In this document: positions 1-8,903 of the stretch, in pieces
How the letters are laid out: each line of letters begins with the position of its first letter
Position numbering within the stretch: position 1 is the first letter of the stretch
Origin: Methanoregula sp. UBA154
GTDB taxonomy: Archaea > Halobacteriota > Methanomicrobia > Methanomicrobiales > Methanospirillaceae
Direction of reading: 5' to 3'
Length of the DNA stretch: 64,000 nt
Assembly: GCA_002502245.1 (NCBI GenBank)
Contig: DAPW01000027.1
Coordinates: forward strand, 3,130 to 67,129
Translations under genes and position numbers: made by a program
The notes under the pieces: generated by a model
Seen by the model: only the letters and a program-made list of their open reading frames with translations
What the model was told of the DNA's origin: nothing
Database searches by the model: none

Positions 1-503
1 GACCGTCTTCCGAACCAGCCGCACCGGCAGCAGCGTTTTGAAGTATAGGCCGGGTTCACGTAGATGACCGGTATCCCCCGGTCATAAGCCCTTTTCTCTA
101 CCTGTTTCTGGAGAGAATAAAACGATCCGTTCCCGAACGAAAATTCATAGGACCCCTCCGCACCATGCCGGTGCGAGTAGCGCGGGGAGAAGAGTTTTTC
201 AAACTTGATACCCGATCCGAGCGACTCTGCAAAGGAGACGATCTGGCGGGAGATTGCGTTGAGTGCAGATTTGAAGGTTTTCCGTTCACGGGATTTGATT
301 TTTTTCAGTTTCCAGAGTTTCTGTTCTTTCCATAATTTCGTGCAGTTTTTTGAAGATTGCCGGTGATTGTAATGGATGTTTTTTCCCAGTTTCATGGTCT
401 TGCCGCTGAGCATGTCGGCTGCAACCGCCACGTGACCGGTTGTATTCAGGTCGACACCGATCCAGCGGGTTGCAATGATTGTGGCCGGATGAACTTCGAT
501 CAC
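1..503 (-). pseudogene. TnpB (IS200/IS605, IS1341-type) transposase remnant, truncated by the window edge
   Basis: Reading the minus strand from about 503 down to 1 gives an open frame with TnpB hallmarks: a RuvC-I-like GVDLN, a RuvC-II-like stretch ending IKFEKLFSPRY, and near the edge YVNPAYTSKRCCRCG, the conserved zinc-finger entry of TnpB. A TGA at 509-507 precedes this frame. The N-terminal part, normally about 150-200 residues, is not found intact; the other minus frame upstream (286-603) may hold a frameshifted remnant. The rest of the C-terminus lies outside the window. TnpB proteins are RNA-guided nucleases carried by IS605-family elements. No intact TnpA is visible. The family call is good; decay is inferred from the missing start. 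Confidence 0.7.
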
Positions 504-683
504 CTTTCACCTCTTGGTATTCAACCGCTGTACGAAGATTTGGTGTAAAACCGTACTTGGTACCTGCCCCTCCTTTCTTACAAGGGAATACCATCCTGAT
601 CATGAATATATCTTGCGGTCAGAAGCCCCGGATTTAAAAATGCTTGATGGAGAGAGGTATTTTAAAAAACAGACCCCCGTATC

Positions 684-2492
684 CTATGCCATCACGATAT
701 AGGCGATAATGGAGAGCAGGAATGCCAGGAGCAGCATGGCAAGCGAGAGGGGTGCAACAAAAACCAGCATCGCGTTGACCGTGCTTGCCAGCTCGGAAAT
801 ACGGTTCGACCCGAACACCACGATATGATCGCAGTGTGCGGTGCCGGCCGCTGCTTCCGCCGGTGTCAGGTCTTCTATCGCAGCATTCAGGGCATGGATA
901 ACATGAGGAGTGAATTCTGCAACGGGCACGTTCATCCCGACCGGATTTTTTCCCGTGATGGTATTCACGACATGGGAATCGGTTGTCATAATTTCCGCTG
1001 CATCGACAACGGAAAGGACCTTTTCGAGAAGGGTTTCCCGCACACCCTGTGCCATGTTATTACCATCGATGAGTATATAGGCAGTCCTCTGCCCCCCGGC
1101 CTCAATGACGAGGACCTGGATACCCAGGTCCCCGAATCCCATCTCCCGGCTGTAGGGAAGCGTGTGGTGTGCAGTTCCGATCCTGAACGGGAACTGTGGC
1201 GCAGTCCGGCACGCGTCCATCGCATCAACGGCAGCCCGCTGGTACTCGGTAGCGGTCAGTGTTGCGAGCAGGACCGGTGAGGAAAGGTCGGTCATACAGT
1301 TATGCGCATCGACGACCGCAACATGCGGGAACCAGCGGTGTCCCTCTGCCATGATGGTCATGCCAACCGAGAAATCAAGGTCTTCTGTCCGCTGAGGTGA
1401 GCGGGTGGTAACGAGCAGCACGGAATCGCCGAACCGCTGGTACAGTACCCGCACCGATCCATTCGTGGCCAGTCCCGATTTCCCGGCACCTGATGAATAG
1501 ACAAGGGCCTGCCTTGAATCCTCGAGGGCATCAATCACTTTGCTGATCTCAGATTCGGACACAAGATTGAAATCGTGGGTGGCGCACCCGTGCGCAACAA
1601 GCATCTCCTCCCTGAAATGGTCGTGGAGAATCTTGGGAAGGTTTCCCCCGCCGATCTCGCCCATGGGGCCCGGATGGAGGTTCGGTACGGTAAAGATGAC
1701 CGGCTTGCCCGTCTCCCGCCTGAAGAAGAAACTCACCTGGGGGACAAAGATCTCTTCCCCGATCTCGCGGAAAAAATTCTCCATTCCCCTGGAACCGTCC
1801 GTCATGTGTGCGATGAACGCGTTGATGAACGCAAGGCCACGGATCTGGAAGGCCTTCCGGAGCGGTCGTTCGATCATCCAGATCAGGGCTGCAAAGCCGA
1901 GCCCGAAGACAATATGGAGAACGATCGCGATGATGGCAAAAAAGGGAGAGAAGAGGAAAATACCAATAAGAACCCCCATCCCGCTCTGCGTAAGTGCCGG
2001 GATGATCATCCGGGGAACGCGGTAATCTGCAATGGCTGTCAGCACAAATAACCGGAGCCCGAAGATGAACCCCAGGGAGATCGCGTAACACATCGGGATG
2101 AGTTTTACCGAGGATGCAAGGGCAGCAAGGGTGATGATGACCCCGAAGACCGTACAGGTCAGGGCAAGCAATGCTGACCGGTTCCAGGTCATGGTCTTAC
2201 CAGTATATTCGATGAGCGGCTTTGTCAGGACCAGGGCCGCAATCGCCGGGATCGTGAATGCCAGCGTGCCGGAGAACAGAAATTGTTCCGGCAGGGAAAA
2301 GTAGCTGCTGATAACCGTTGGCAGCGTGAACGACAGCGGGCTTGCGAGGTCGAGCGTCAGCCAGGCTTTGGCGTTTGCGCCGTCAAGGATGAACCCAAGG
2401 AGGAGGATCAGGACAAGGGACCGTTTCCATGACGGTGCGGTAAATATGAAGCGGGCGAGCTGGCCCAGTTTCACATCACCCTCCTGCGACAT
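684..2492 (-). CDS. DUF2070 family membrane protein
   Basis: A 602-residue archaeal membrane protein of unknown function. The first about 230 residues form six or seven hydrophobic segments. A soluble domain follows that is rich in possible metal ligands: NLHPGPMGEIGGGN, HGCATHDFN, VDAHN and TTDSHVVN. One or two further hydrophobic segments close the C-terminus. This arrangement matches DUF2070, found almost only in archaea. Its ATG overlaps the stop of the upstream Dph6-like gene by one base (TGATG), so it is the last gene of a translationally coupled operon. The His/Asp motifs suggest a hydrolase facing one side of the membrane, but that is inference; no activity is known. Confidence 0.85.
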   Translation of the reverse strand: MSQEGDVKLGQLARFIFTAPSWKRSLVLILLLGFILDGANAKAWLTLDLASPLSFTLPTVISSYFSLPEQFLFSGTLAFTIPAIAALVLTKPLIEYTGKTMTWNRSALLALTCTVFGVIITLAALASSVKLIPMCYAISLGFIFGLRLFVLTAIADYRVPRMIIPALTQSGMGVLIGIFLFSPFFAIIAIVLHIVFGLGFAALIWMIERPLRKAFQIRGLAFINAFIAHMTDGSRGMENFFREIGEEIFVPQVSFFFRRETGKPVIFTVPNLHPGPMGEIGGGNLPKILHDHFREEMLVAHGCATHDFNLVSESEISKVIDALEDSRQALVYSSGAGKSGLATNGSVRVLYQRFGDSVLLVTTRSPQRTEDLDFSVGMTIMAEGHRWFPHVAVVDAHNCMTDLSSPVLLATLTATEYQRAAVDAMDACRTAPQFPFRIGTAHHTLPYSREMGFGDLGIQVLVIEAGGQRTAYILIDGNNMAQGVRETLLEKVLSVVDAAEIMTTDSHVVNTITGKNPVGMNVPVAEFTPHVIHALNAAIEDLTPAEAAAGTAHCDHIVVFGSNRISELASTVNAMLVFVAPLSLAMLLLAFLLSIIAYIVMA

Positions 2493-3148
2493 CAGGCAAA
2501 TCCTCCGAGAACCAGTTCATGCCGGTCTGTTGTTGACCGGATTTCTGTTGTCGTATAGGTTACCGGGCGGGAATAAAACGGTGCGTTCAGCGTCAGACTC
2601 TCATATTCCCCGCCTTCCCCGGCAAGATGGATCCTGCTCTTGGCGGCGACCTGCCTGAGCCGGAGGATAAGGTCATCGTTGAACCGGGCACCCAGGAAAG
2701 AGGCATCCAGTCCTTGTGCCGCTGTCACCACGATCATTGCGTCCATCCTCCGGGCAACCTCAGAAAGGAGGGCCTCCGGATCCAAATGCCAGAGCGGCGT
2801 AAAGAGTGCAAGACCGAGCCGGTCGGCGATCGCTTTTACCCGATCAGCCTGGTACCGTGAAGCTACCGCACCGGCGATGACCCCTTCAATGTCCAGCGCA
2901 GCAAGCCCCTCTTCAAGATCCTGAAGTTCTGCTTCCTTGGTTCCCTCCGTTTCGATCTCTGCATATTCCATGCCGGCAACCCGGGCGATAACAGGGACAG
3001 CATCGAGGTTGGCGGAGTGGAACATGTAGGAATCATGGTTTTTCGGGCGGGCGGTTACCAGGTACCTGACCACCTTCCCACTGTCAATGGCTCGCTGACA
3101 AGCGAGGATGGAGTCCTTTCCTCCGGATGTGAGTGCCGCCCAGGCCAT
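2492..3148 (-). CDS. Dph6-like ATP pyrophosphatase (diphthine--ammonia ligase family)
   Basis: 218 residues, the usual length of archaeal members. The PP-loop SGGKDS is at residues 8-13, which binds ATP in adenine-nucleotide alpha hydrolases. The family includes Dph6, which amidates diphthine on elongation factor 2 using ammonia and ATP; that is the likely role but specificity cannot be read directly. Later motifs such as GVIAGAVASRYQ and AGEGGEYESL are typical of this group. It sits two bases after the PfkB-type kinase and overlaps the DUF2070 start, so the three are probably co-translated. No metabolic link between these neighbours is evident. Confidence 0.85.
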   Translation of the reverse strand: MAWAALTSGGKDSILACQRAIDSGKVVRYLVTARPKNHDSYMFHSANLDAVPVIARVAGMEYAEIETEGTKEAELQDLEEGLAALDIEGVIAGAVASRYQADRVKAIADRLGLALFTPLWHLDPEALLSEVARRMDAMIVVTAAQGLDASFLGARFNDDLILRLRQVAAKSRIHLAGEGGEYESLTLNAPFYSRPVTYTTTEIRSTTDRHELVLGGFA

Positions 3149-3150
3149 GA

Positions 3151-4050
3151 TTATACTCCTTTACCGGGGGGATCTTCGAGGATACCGAAGTTCTGCCGGT
3201 ACCGCGCCTGCATCAGGTTCCAGTCAGGCAGGTGAGTCTGGCATCCAACGTGTTCCACCACGAATGATGCGGTGACGGTACCGACCTTGCAGCAGGTCAG
3301 CGGGGGATACCCTCTCACGTAGGCAGAGAGGAACCCTGCCCGGTAAGAGTCACCCGCACCGGTGGGATCGGCAAGTTTCACCGGCACGACCGGTATGAAA
3401 TATTCCTTCCCGCCCGTATAGAGCGTGCTGCCGTCACCGCTCATCGTGAATATCGCGGTATCCACCTTCCCGATGAGCGTTTCCCGGGTGATACCCAGTG
3501 TTTCGCACATCTGCCGGACTTCATGCTGGTTGGCAAAGAGGATATTGGCATTATCGATGATGGAACCCAGCTGTTCCCTGGTGTACCAGAACACGTCCTG
3601 TCCCGGATCAAACGAGACAAACTCGCTTCTCTCCGCAACCTTGCAGTTGAAAACCGGATCTGCCGTAGCCATATGTACCAGGGGCAGGCCTGGTGCTTCT
3701 GCTGTGGCGAATGCCCGTGAGGCCCCCCACTCAAAAAAGGTCATCTGGTCCCCGTTGTCATCCGTGAACATAAATGCGGTCGGTGTATGGGCATCCGGAA
3801 CCATAAAAAATTCCTGGTGGATTCCCAGCCGGTGCATCCAGCGGTCATAATCACTGCCGGAAAAATCCTGTCCTATGCAGGAATGGAGGGTGACCTGCTC
3901 TCCCAGCATCGCGATCCCTGCCGCAATATTGGATGCACCTCCCCCAAAATAGATCTGACGATCGGTAATGTGCGTCGAGCAGTTTGCCTTTGGTAAATGG
4001 GGGACCCTGGATATGTGATCAATGGCCGTGTGCCCGACGATGTGGATCAT
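3151..4050 (-). CDS. PfkB/ribokinase-family sugar or nucleoside kinase
   Basis: 299 residues, the normal size for the family. The N-terminal GGGASNIAAGIAMLG is the substrate-side PfkB motif; DPTGAGDSYRAGFLSAY near residues 235-251 is the C-terminal signature with the catalytic Asp and anion hole. Family members phosphorylate sugars or nucleosides such as ribose, adenosine or fructose 6-phosphate. The substrate cannot be assigned here; archaeal homologues include nucleoside kinases. The ATG overlaps the upstream DUF555 stop by four bases, so the gene belongs to the 5304-684 operon. Confidence 0.85.
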   Translation of the reverse strand: MIHIVGHTAIDHISRVPHLPKANCSTHITDRQIYFGGGASNIAAGIAMLGEQVTLHSCIGQDFSGSDYDRWMHRLGIHQEFFMVPDAHTPTAFMFTDDNGDQMTFFEWGASRAFATAEAPGLPLVHMATADPVFNCKVAERSEFVSFDPGQDVFWYTREQLGSIIDNANILFANQHEVRQMCETLGITRETLIGKVDTAIFTMSGDGSTLYTGGKEYFIPVVPVKLADPTGAGDSYRAGFLSAYVRGYPPLTCCKVGTVTASFVVEHVGCQTHLPDWNLMQARYRQNFGILEDPPGKGV

Positions 4051-4385
4051 TGCTCTTCCACATCCAGCAGTTTGAGGGGCACGTCCCGCAGTGCCTTGCC
4101 GATCACCGATTTGGCAATCCGCCCGGCATGCTCCTTTGATTCGCCGCGGAAGACCTTCATCTCAAGGATCAGGCCGACGAGTGCTGTATCTGCCACAACA
4201 ATGGCACTCGAGAGCGTCTCTTCGCAGTACGGGCATGTCAGGTACCCTGCTTCGACTTCGACAAATTTCGCGGCCGGGTTCAGCCGTTTTCCCGCTTCGC
4301 TGATCGCGATCCCTATCGCGTCGTCAAGCGATTTCACGTCGCGGATAAGCCACGCGGATTCCATGGTTACTACATAATCAGGCAT
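4047..4385 (-). CDS. DUF555 (UPF0212) family protein
   Basis: 112 residues, full length for this archaeal family. It begins MPDYVVTMESAWLIRDV, carries one CPYC pair around residue 52, and ends in the conserved SRIAKSVIGKALRDVP-type region (here AGRIAKSVIGKALRDVPLK). The single CxxC could bind metal when dimerised, which is inference. Function is unknown; the family is restricted to Euryarchaeota. The stop overlaps the PfkB-kinase start by four bases and the nitroreductase ends six bases upstream, so expression is operonic. Confidence 0.85.
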   Translation of the reverse strand: MPDYVVTMESAWLIRDVKSLDDAIGIAISEAGKRLNPAAKFVEVEAGYLTCPYCEETLSSAIVVADTALVGLILEMKVFRGESKEHAGRIAKSVIGKALRDVPLKLLDVEEQ

Positions 4386-4391
4386 ATTTTC

Positions 4392-4919
4392 CTACCATAT
4401 TTCACGGTGTACGTGCTCTCCGATACCCATGCGCTCAGTGTGCTGTGCCGGGGGATGACCCTTTCCAACAGCGAGCAGTGAAACCGGACGGATGTGCTGG
4501 GGGAGTGAGAGGATCTCACGGACTTCATCATCATCAAATGCACCAGTCCAGCAGGAATGGAGATTTCTGGCATGTGCCGCAAGCATCATGTACGTGCAGG
4601 CAATGGTTGCATCCTCCAGCCCGTAGAGGATACCGCGTTCCCCGTACCGGGACATGGAGCGGACATAATTTGAACACACCACAAAAATCACGGGCGCGTG
4701 TTCCACATGATCCTGGGAAAAAGCAGCTTCAGCGAGTGCACGTCGTGTCTCTTCCTCTGTTATCACCACTACATCCCATGCTTCAAGATTACCGGCGCTC
4801 GGTGCGGTACTCGCACAGCTGAGGATGTAGCCAATATCCTCCCCGGTCAGCGGCACGTCATCGTACTCGCGTACCGATGACCGGCTCGAGCAAAACCCGG
4901 AAAAATCAGAGGAGTCCAT
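4392..4919 (-). CDS. nitroreductase-family flavoprotein
   Basis: 175 residues. The N-terminal SSRSSVREY is the phosphate-binding start of FMN nitroreductases and STAPSAGNLEAWDVVVI matches the next conserved block; GLEDATIACTYMMLAAHARNL and LLAVGKGHPP are further family motifs. Such proteins bind FMN as homodimers and reduce nitro compounds, quinones or other electrophiles with NAD(P)H; the physiological substrate is unknown. The start codon lies inside the 3' end of the preceding helical gene (14-base overlap), so it is translationally coupled. Confidence 0.85.
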   Translation of the reverse strand: MDSSDFSGFCSSRSSVREYDDVPLTGEDIGYILSCASTAPSAGNLEAWDVVVITEEETRRALAEAAFSQDHVEHAPVIFVVCSNYVRSMSRYGERGILYGLEDATIACTYMMLAAHARNLHSCWTGAFDDDEVREILSLPQHIRPVSLLAVGKGHPPAQHTERMGIGEHVHREIW

Positions 4920-5304
4920 GTTGAGAAAGTACCTGCCATGCTTCCTGTGCCGGTGTGGTGGAGGCGCTGATGGCCGCGGCGATTTTCTGGGACGCCTCTT
5001 CGGGCTGGTTGCTTTCGGTTAACGAGATAGCGTCGTTGAGAAAGTTGATCGCTTTTGTAAATTCCCGGTGCCCGGTGCTCTTTTGTGCAAAGCTCAGTTC
5101 GCTCCGGACAGATTCCATCATCAGGAGGAGCATCTTTCTTCCGCCAACCCGGTCCCCGTCGGAAAACCCGCTCAGGGCGAGGGACAGCTGGGACATCAGG
5201 ATCAGTTCTGACTTTGCGCGTTCCCCGTACTGGTAATTCATGACTGCGGTTTTTGGATCCATACACACCATGGTTGCTGTGGATAAAATATAGTTTTCAT
5301 TCAT
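4906..5304 (-). CDS. small alpha-helical protein of unknown function
   Basis: 132 residues, predicted almost entirely helical, with no signal peptide or membrane segment and no recognised motif. The arrangement of long amphipathic helices, with repeated helix-breaking Ser/Gly, vaguely resembles FliS-type helical bundles but I see no convincing homology. It is the first gene of the operon running down to DUF2070, and its stop lies within the nitroreductase start. A regulatory or chaperone role is possible but unsupported. Confidence 0.65.
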   Translation of the reverse strand: MNENYILSTATMVCMDPKTAVMNYQYGERAKSELILMSQLSLALSGFSDGDRVGGRKMLLLMMESVRSELSFAQKSTGHREFTKAINFLNDAISLTESNQPEEASQKIAAAISASTTPAQEAWQVLSQHGLL

Positions 5305-5404
5305 GGAATACCTCCAAAAAACGATACCCGCGATGCGTGAAAAAGAACAAGGGGCCGGGTGAACCCCTTAACCCTGTGCGGGCCTGGCGCTGCCAGCCGG
5401 CAGA

Positions 5405-5731
5405 TCAGCGTGAGGACTTCGCCTTTGCACCGAGAGCGGAAACCTTTGCCCTTCGCATCCGCCTGCGGATCATCGGGTTTGCCGTTGACTCGTTCAGACC
5501 GGAGCCACCGGAACGGTCACCGCCGCGCCTGCCCCCGCGCCTGCCGCCGCGTGAACCGCCGCGTCCGCCCATTGCCTCTGCCATCTGGTCGACCTGCTTG
5601 ACATTGGCGCCTGCCTTGAACCGCTGGTTCGGTCCCGGGGTCTTGGCTTCGCCTTCTTTTTTCGGGACGAGGCGGATCTGTCCTTTGACGCCTTTTACCT
5701 GTGCCCAGAGGGTTGTTCCTGTCTTACCCAT
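5405..5731 (-). CDS. DUF5350 family basic RG-rich protein
   Basis: 108 residues, strongly basic. It begins MGKTGTTLWAQVKGVKGQ and contains the PNQRFKAG segment seen in DUF5350 proteins of methanogens. Residues about 55-71 form a glycine-arginine run (GGRGGSRGGRRGGRRGG), a type of tract that commonly binds nucleic acid. The C-terminus is also Arg/Lys-rich. A nucleic-acid or ribosome-associated role is inference from composition. It appears to have its own unit: 100 bases separate it from the operon start at 5304 and 87 bases from gatE. Confidence 0.8.
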   Translation of the reverse strand: MGKTGTTLWAQVKGVKGQIRLVPKKEGEAKTPGPNQRFKAGANVKQVDQMAEAMGGRGGSRGGRRGGRRGGDRSGGSGLNESTANPMIRRRMRRAKVSALGAKAKSSR

Positions 5732-5818
5732 AATGAAACTCCTTATGTAATTCTGCTGTCCCGCTCATAAATGTTCGCGCCTGAACCGGCCCGGGACAGG
5801 ATCGCGAAGTGAAAAAGA

Positions 5819-7675
5819 TCAGGGTTTTTTCGGGGACACTGCTGCTTCGATCGCCGACTTCAGTATCCCGCTGACTACTTTACCGTCTACCGATCCGCGC
5901 ACTTCTGCCATTACGATACCCATGAGCGGGCCGAGTGCGCTCCTGCCTTTCTCTGCAATGAAATCTGCCCGTTCGGTCACGATTCTCCTGACAATTATTT
6001 CGAGTTCCTCGCGGGATACTGCGGGTGCAAGTTTTGTAAGTGCTTCGGCAAAGGTAGACCCACCGGCAATGCTCCGGAGGATATCCGGTACTGCCTCGCG
6101 TGCAGCCGAGCCGGACTCCACGGCATGCCACGTGTCAAGGTATGCCCGGTCCGGGATCTGCCGGATATCCACGCCGTCCCTGCGGAGTTCCGTTGTGGTG
6201 GAGAGAATGGTGAACACCGCGAGTTTGGGCCTGATCCCTTCCGTAACTGCCTGCTCAAAGAGCGGGAGTTTCTCGGATGCTGCCAGCTGGAGCGCATAGT
6301 TCCTCTCAATTTCATATGCTGCAACGAAACGCTCCGCCTTTGCTGTGAGGAGTTCAGGGATAACAACGGCATCCCACCGGGTATTATCAATGAGGACCGG
6401 CAGCACATCGGTCTCCGGGTACATCCGTGCAGCCCCCGGCAGCGGGCGCATGTAGGCCGTGCTCCCGCTCTCGAGCATCTTCCGCGTCTCTTCCGGTACC
6501 GGCTTGTCCGAGAGCGCCAGTTTTGCCCTGAGAATCACCTGGCTGATCGCACATGATGCCTGCTTCTCGCTTGCACCAGCTACGAGGATGACACAGTCCT
6601 GCTCCCCGGCATGCATATGGGTGCGGAGATGTGCAACCTCTTCTGCGGTAACACCGTAGGCCGGGAGTTCATCCGTATGGAAGATGCCCCCGACCCCGCA
6701 CTTCTTGGCATAATCCGACATCTCGCTCCCGAGCCTCCGTTCCGGCTGGATCTCGCGGCCGACAAGCCCGCCAAATCCCTTCAGCGTGATGGCGTGGATC
6801 TTCTTTGCTTTTTTGAGGACGGCAGATTTTGTCTCTTTGAACAGGGACGTAATTTCGACACCGGTGGCTGCATCAACGACCGCACCGCGCTTCCGGAGCT
6901 CATCGCGGATGGTGAGCAGGCACTGCTGCCGCTGCACCTCGCGCCGGACAACCTCCGCAATGAGGTCGAGTTCCTGAACACCCTTGATCTCGACACGGGC
7001 GCCACGGGCGATCGAGATGTTGACATCCTGCCGGATGGTTCCGAGACCGCGTTTTACCTTGCCGGTGGAGCGGAGGACCATGCCGATATATTCCGCGACC
7101 TTCTGGACTTCCTCCGGTGAATGCATGCAGGGCGACGTGGTAATCTCCACAAGCGGAATGCCGAGTCGGTCCAGAGAGAAGACCTCGTCTTTCACCCGCT
7201 GGGCCGCTTCTTCCTCAAGGCAGATTGTTTCTATCTGCCCGCCGTCAGGGAGCGCCCCGTTGAAGGCGACAAGTGCAGTGCGCTGGAACCCGCTCGTGTT
7301 GGAGCCGTCGATGACCAGCTTCCGCATCGTGTGCACCTGCGGGACCGGTGTCATGGAAAACATCTTTCCGATGGTGAGGCAGACCGCGAGCGCTTCGTCA
7401 TTCACCGGTGCCGGGGGCTCCTCATCGTTCTCCACAAGGCAGGTCGTGTCGTAGGCATAGTACCGGAACATCCGGTCATGCTTCATCTCCTCCTTTGCAG
7501 CCCGGTCAATCTCTCCCATCTCGCTGACCGTTGCGCGGAGGTAGCGGCAGAACTCGCCGTTATGCTCCGCGATCTCGCGCAAAATGGTCGGGCAGTGGCA
7601 GAAAAGTTTCTCCCGTGTGTCCAGCTGCTGGTGGATCTCGATACCGGCCACGAGGCCGAGCGCCTTATAATCCAT
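5819..7675 (-). CDS. gatE: Glu-tRNA(Gln) amidotransferase subunit E
   Basis: 618 residues, the usual GatE length. It opens GLVAGIEIHQQLDTREKLFCHCP, characteristic of the GatB/GatE kinase domain, has the AspRS-like insert in the middle, and ends with a YqeY-like tail (SALGPLMGIVMAEVRGSVDGK). With GatD it converts Glu-tRNA(Gln) to Gln-tRNA(Gln), the archaeal route because archaea lack GlnRS. GatE activates the glutamyl group with ATP and binds the tRNA. Its start overlaps the gatD stop by 11 bases, consistent with stoichiometric co-translation. Confidence 0.95.
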   Translation of the reverse strand: MDYKALGLVAGIEIHQQLDTREKLFCHCPTILREIAEHNGEFCRYLRATVSEMGEIDRAAKEEMKHDRMFRYYAYDTTCLVENDEEPPAPVNDEALAVCLTIGKMFSMTPVPQVHTMRKLVIDGSNTSGFQRTALVAFNGALPDGGQIETICLEEEAAQRVKDEVFSLDRLGIPLVEITTSPCMHSPEEVQKVAEYIGMVLRSTGKVKRGLGTIRQDVNISIARGARVEIKGVQELDLIAEVVRREVQRQQCLLTIRDELRKRGAVVDAATGVEITSLFKETKSAVLKKAKKIHAITLKGFGGLVGREIQPERRLGSEMSDYAKKCGVGGIFHTDELPAYGVTAEEVAHLRTHMHAGEQDCVILVAGASEKQASCAISQVILRAKLALSDKPVPEETRKMLESGSTAYMRPLPGAARMYPETDVLPVLIDNTRWDAVVIPELLTAKAERFVAAYEIERNYALQLAASEKLPLFEQAVTEGIRPKLAVFTILSTTTELRRDGVDIRQIPDRAYLDTWHAVESGSAAREAVPDILRSIAGGSTFAEALTKLAPAVSREELEIIVRRIVTERADFIAEKGRSALGPLMGIVMAEVRGSVDGKVVSGILKSAIEAAVSPKKP

Positions 7676-8903
7676 GTGCGCTCCTGCTCATATACTCGCC
7701 TTTGAGATCCGTCTGCATCAGCACAGCTGCTTTCGTTTTGTCCTTCTCGTTTGCAAGCACCCACATCAGTTTCACGAGCGCTGCTTCCGGCAGCATGTCG
7801 CCGCCCTCGATGACACCGGCATCGAGAAGGTCGCGGCCGGTATCGTATACCCGGTCGCAGACCCTGCCGTTCATGCACTGCGTGGTCATGATAACCAGCG
7901 TTCCCCCCTCAACAAGCTGTTTGAGCGGGGGAATGAGGGCTGTACCGGTATGCCCGAGGCCGGTCCCGGCGATAACGATGCCATGGTAATCCTCGTACGC
8001 TTTCAGGAGGTCCGGGGACATGCCCGGGTAAAACTGGATGAGGGCACAGTGCGGGTCGAGCTTGTCATGGAGGGCAAGGGTGCGCTTCCCGCGTCGGACA
8101 GCACCTGTTGCAAGGGAAACTTTCCGCGAGGGATACTCCACAACACCTATCGGATCAACGCCAAGGCTCCGGAACGCGTCGCGGCGTGAGGAGTGCATCT
8201 TGCGGACGCGAGTCCCCCGGTGAATGGCACAGGTATCATCGTTTGTGGTCGCGTGCATTATTACAACCACTTCCCCGAGGTCGCCTGTCGCGGCTGCGGC
8301 AGCGCAGACGGCGTTCATCGCGTTATCGCTCGAAGGCCGGTCAGCGGACCGCTGGGATCCCACGAAGACGATGGGGACCGGTGTATCGATCATGAAACTG
8401 ATCGCCGCGGCGCTGTAGGCCATGGTATCGGTTCCGTGCGTAACGATAACTCCCTTTGCGCCGTTCTTTATCTCGGCATGAACTGCCCGGGCAAGCTCCT
8501 GCCAGATGGCGGGTGTCATATTCTCCGAGAGGATCGTTGCAAGCGGGATCGTGCGGTAGTTGGCGATCTCTTTCAGTTCCGGGATTGCGGTCAGAATGTC
8601 ACTCGCGTTGAACTGGCTCGTGACCGATCCGGTCCGGTAATCTATCCTGCTCGCGATCGTGCCACCGGTGGACACGATGGCAAGGGTGGGCAGGCTCCTG
8701 TTCTGGACCACGTCAAGCTGCTTCGGCGGCACGGGGAGCGGTCGTTCCGAGAGGGTACATGAGGCTGGTGGCACGCCGATATTATAGCCGGAATCGAGTT
8801 TGACGACTGCCATGCCGTCGCGCATGGTGATATAAACACCATTCCTGCCCAGACCCCGGTACTCGCAGCGTACAAGGTCACCCGACGAGAATTCCGTGGT
8901 TAT
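7665..8903 (-). CDS. gatD: Glu-tRNA(Gln) amidotransferase subunit D, probable AUA start
   Basis: GatD is an L-asparaginase-like glutaminase that feeds ammonia to GatE. Motifs: STGGTIASR (first catalytic Thr), VTHGTDTMAYSAAA (Thr-Asp pair). The first in-frame ATG is at 8825, but the frame codes upstream for FSSGDLVRCEYRGLGRNGVY, which is the conserved N-terminal small barrel of GatD. The only sensible start is ATA at 8903-8901: GGAGG lies eight bases before it and it overlaps the argH stop as ATAA, just like the ATGA overlaps elsewhere here. That gives 412 residues, the normal family length. No ATG, GTG or TTG exists in this frame after the preceding stop. A CTG inside the barrel is a poorer alternative. 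Confidence 0.9.
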   Translation of the reverse strand: MTTEFSSGDLVRCEYRGLGRNGVYITMRDGMAVVKLDSGYNIGVPPASCTLSERPLPVPPKQLDVVQNRSLPTLAIVSTGGTIASRIDYRTGSVTSQFNASDILTAIPELKEIANYRTIPLATILSENMTPAIWQELARAVHAEIKNGAKGVIVTHGTDTMAYSAAAISFMIDTPVPIVFVGSQRSADRPSSDNAMNAVCAAAAATGDLGEVVVIMHATTNDDTCAIHRGTRVRKMHSSRRDAFRSLGVDPIGVVEYPSRKVSLATGAVRRGKRTLALHDKLDPHCALIQFYPGMSPDLLKAYEDYHGIVIAGTGLGHTGTALIPPLKQLVEGGTLVIMTTQCMNGRVCDRVYDTGRDLLDAGVIEGGDMLPEAALVKLMWVLANEKDKTKAAVLMQTDLKGEYMSRSAHGL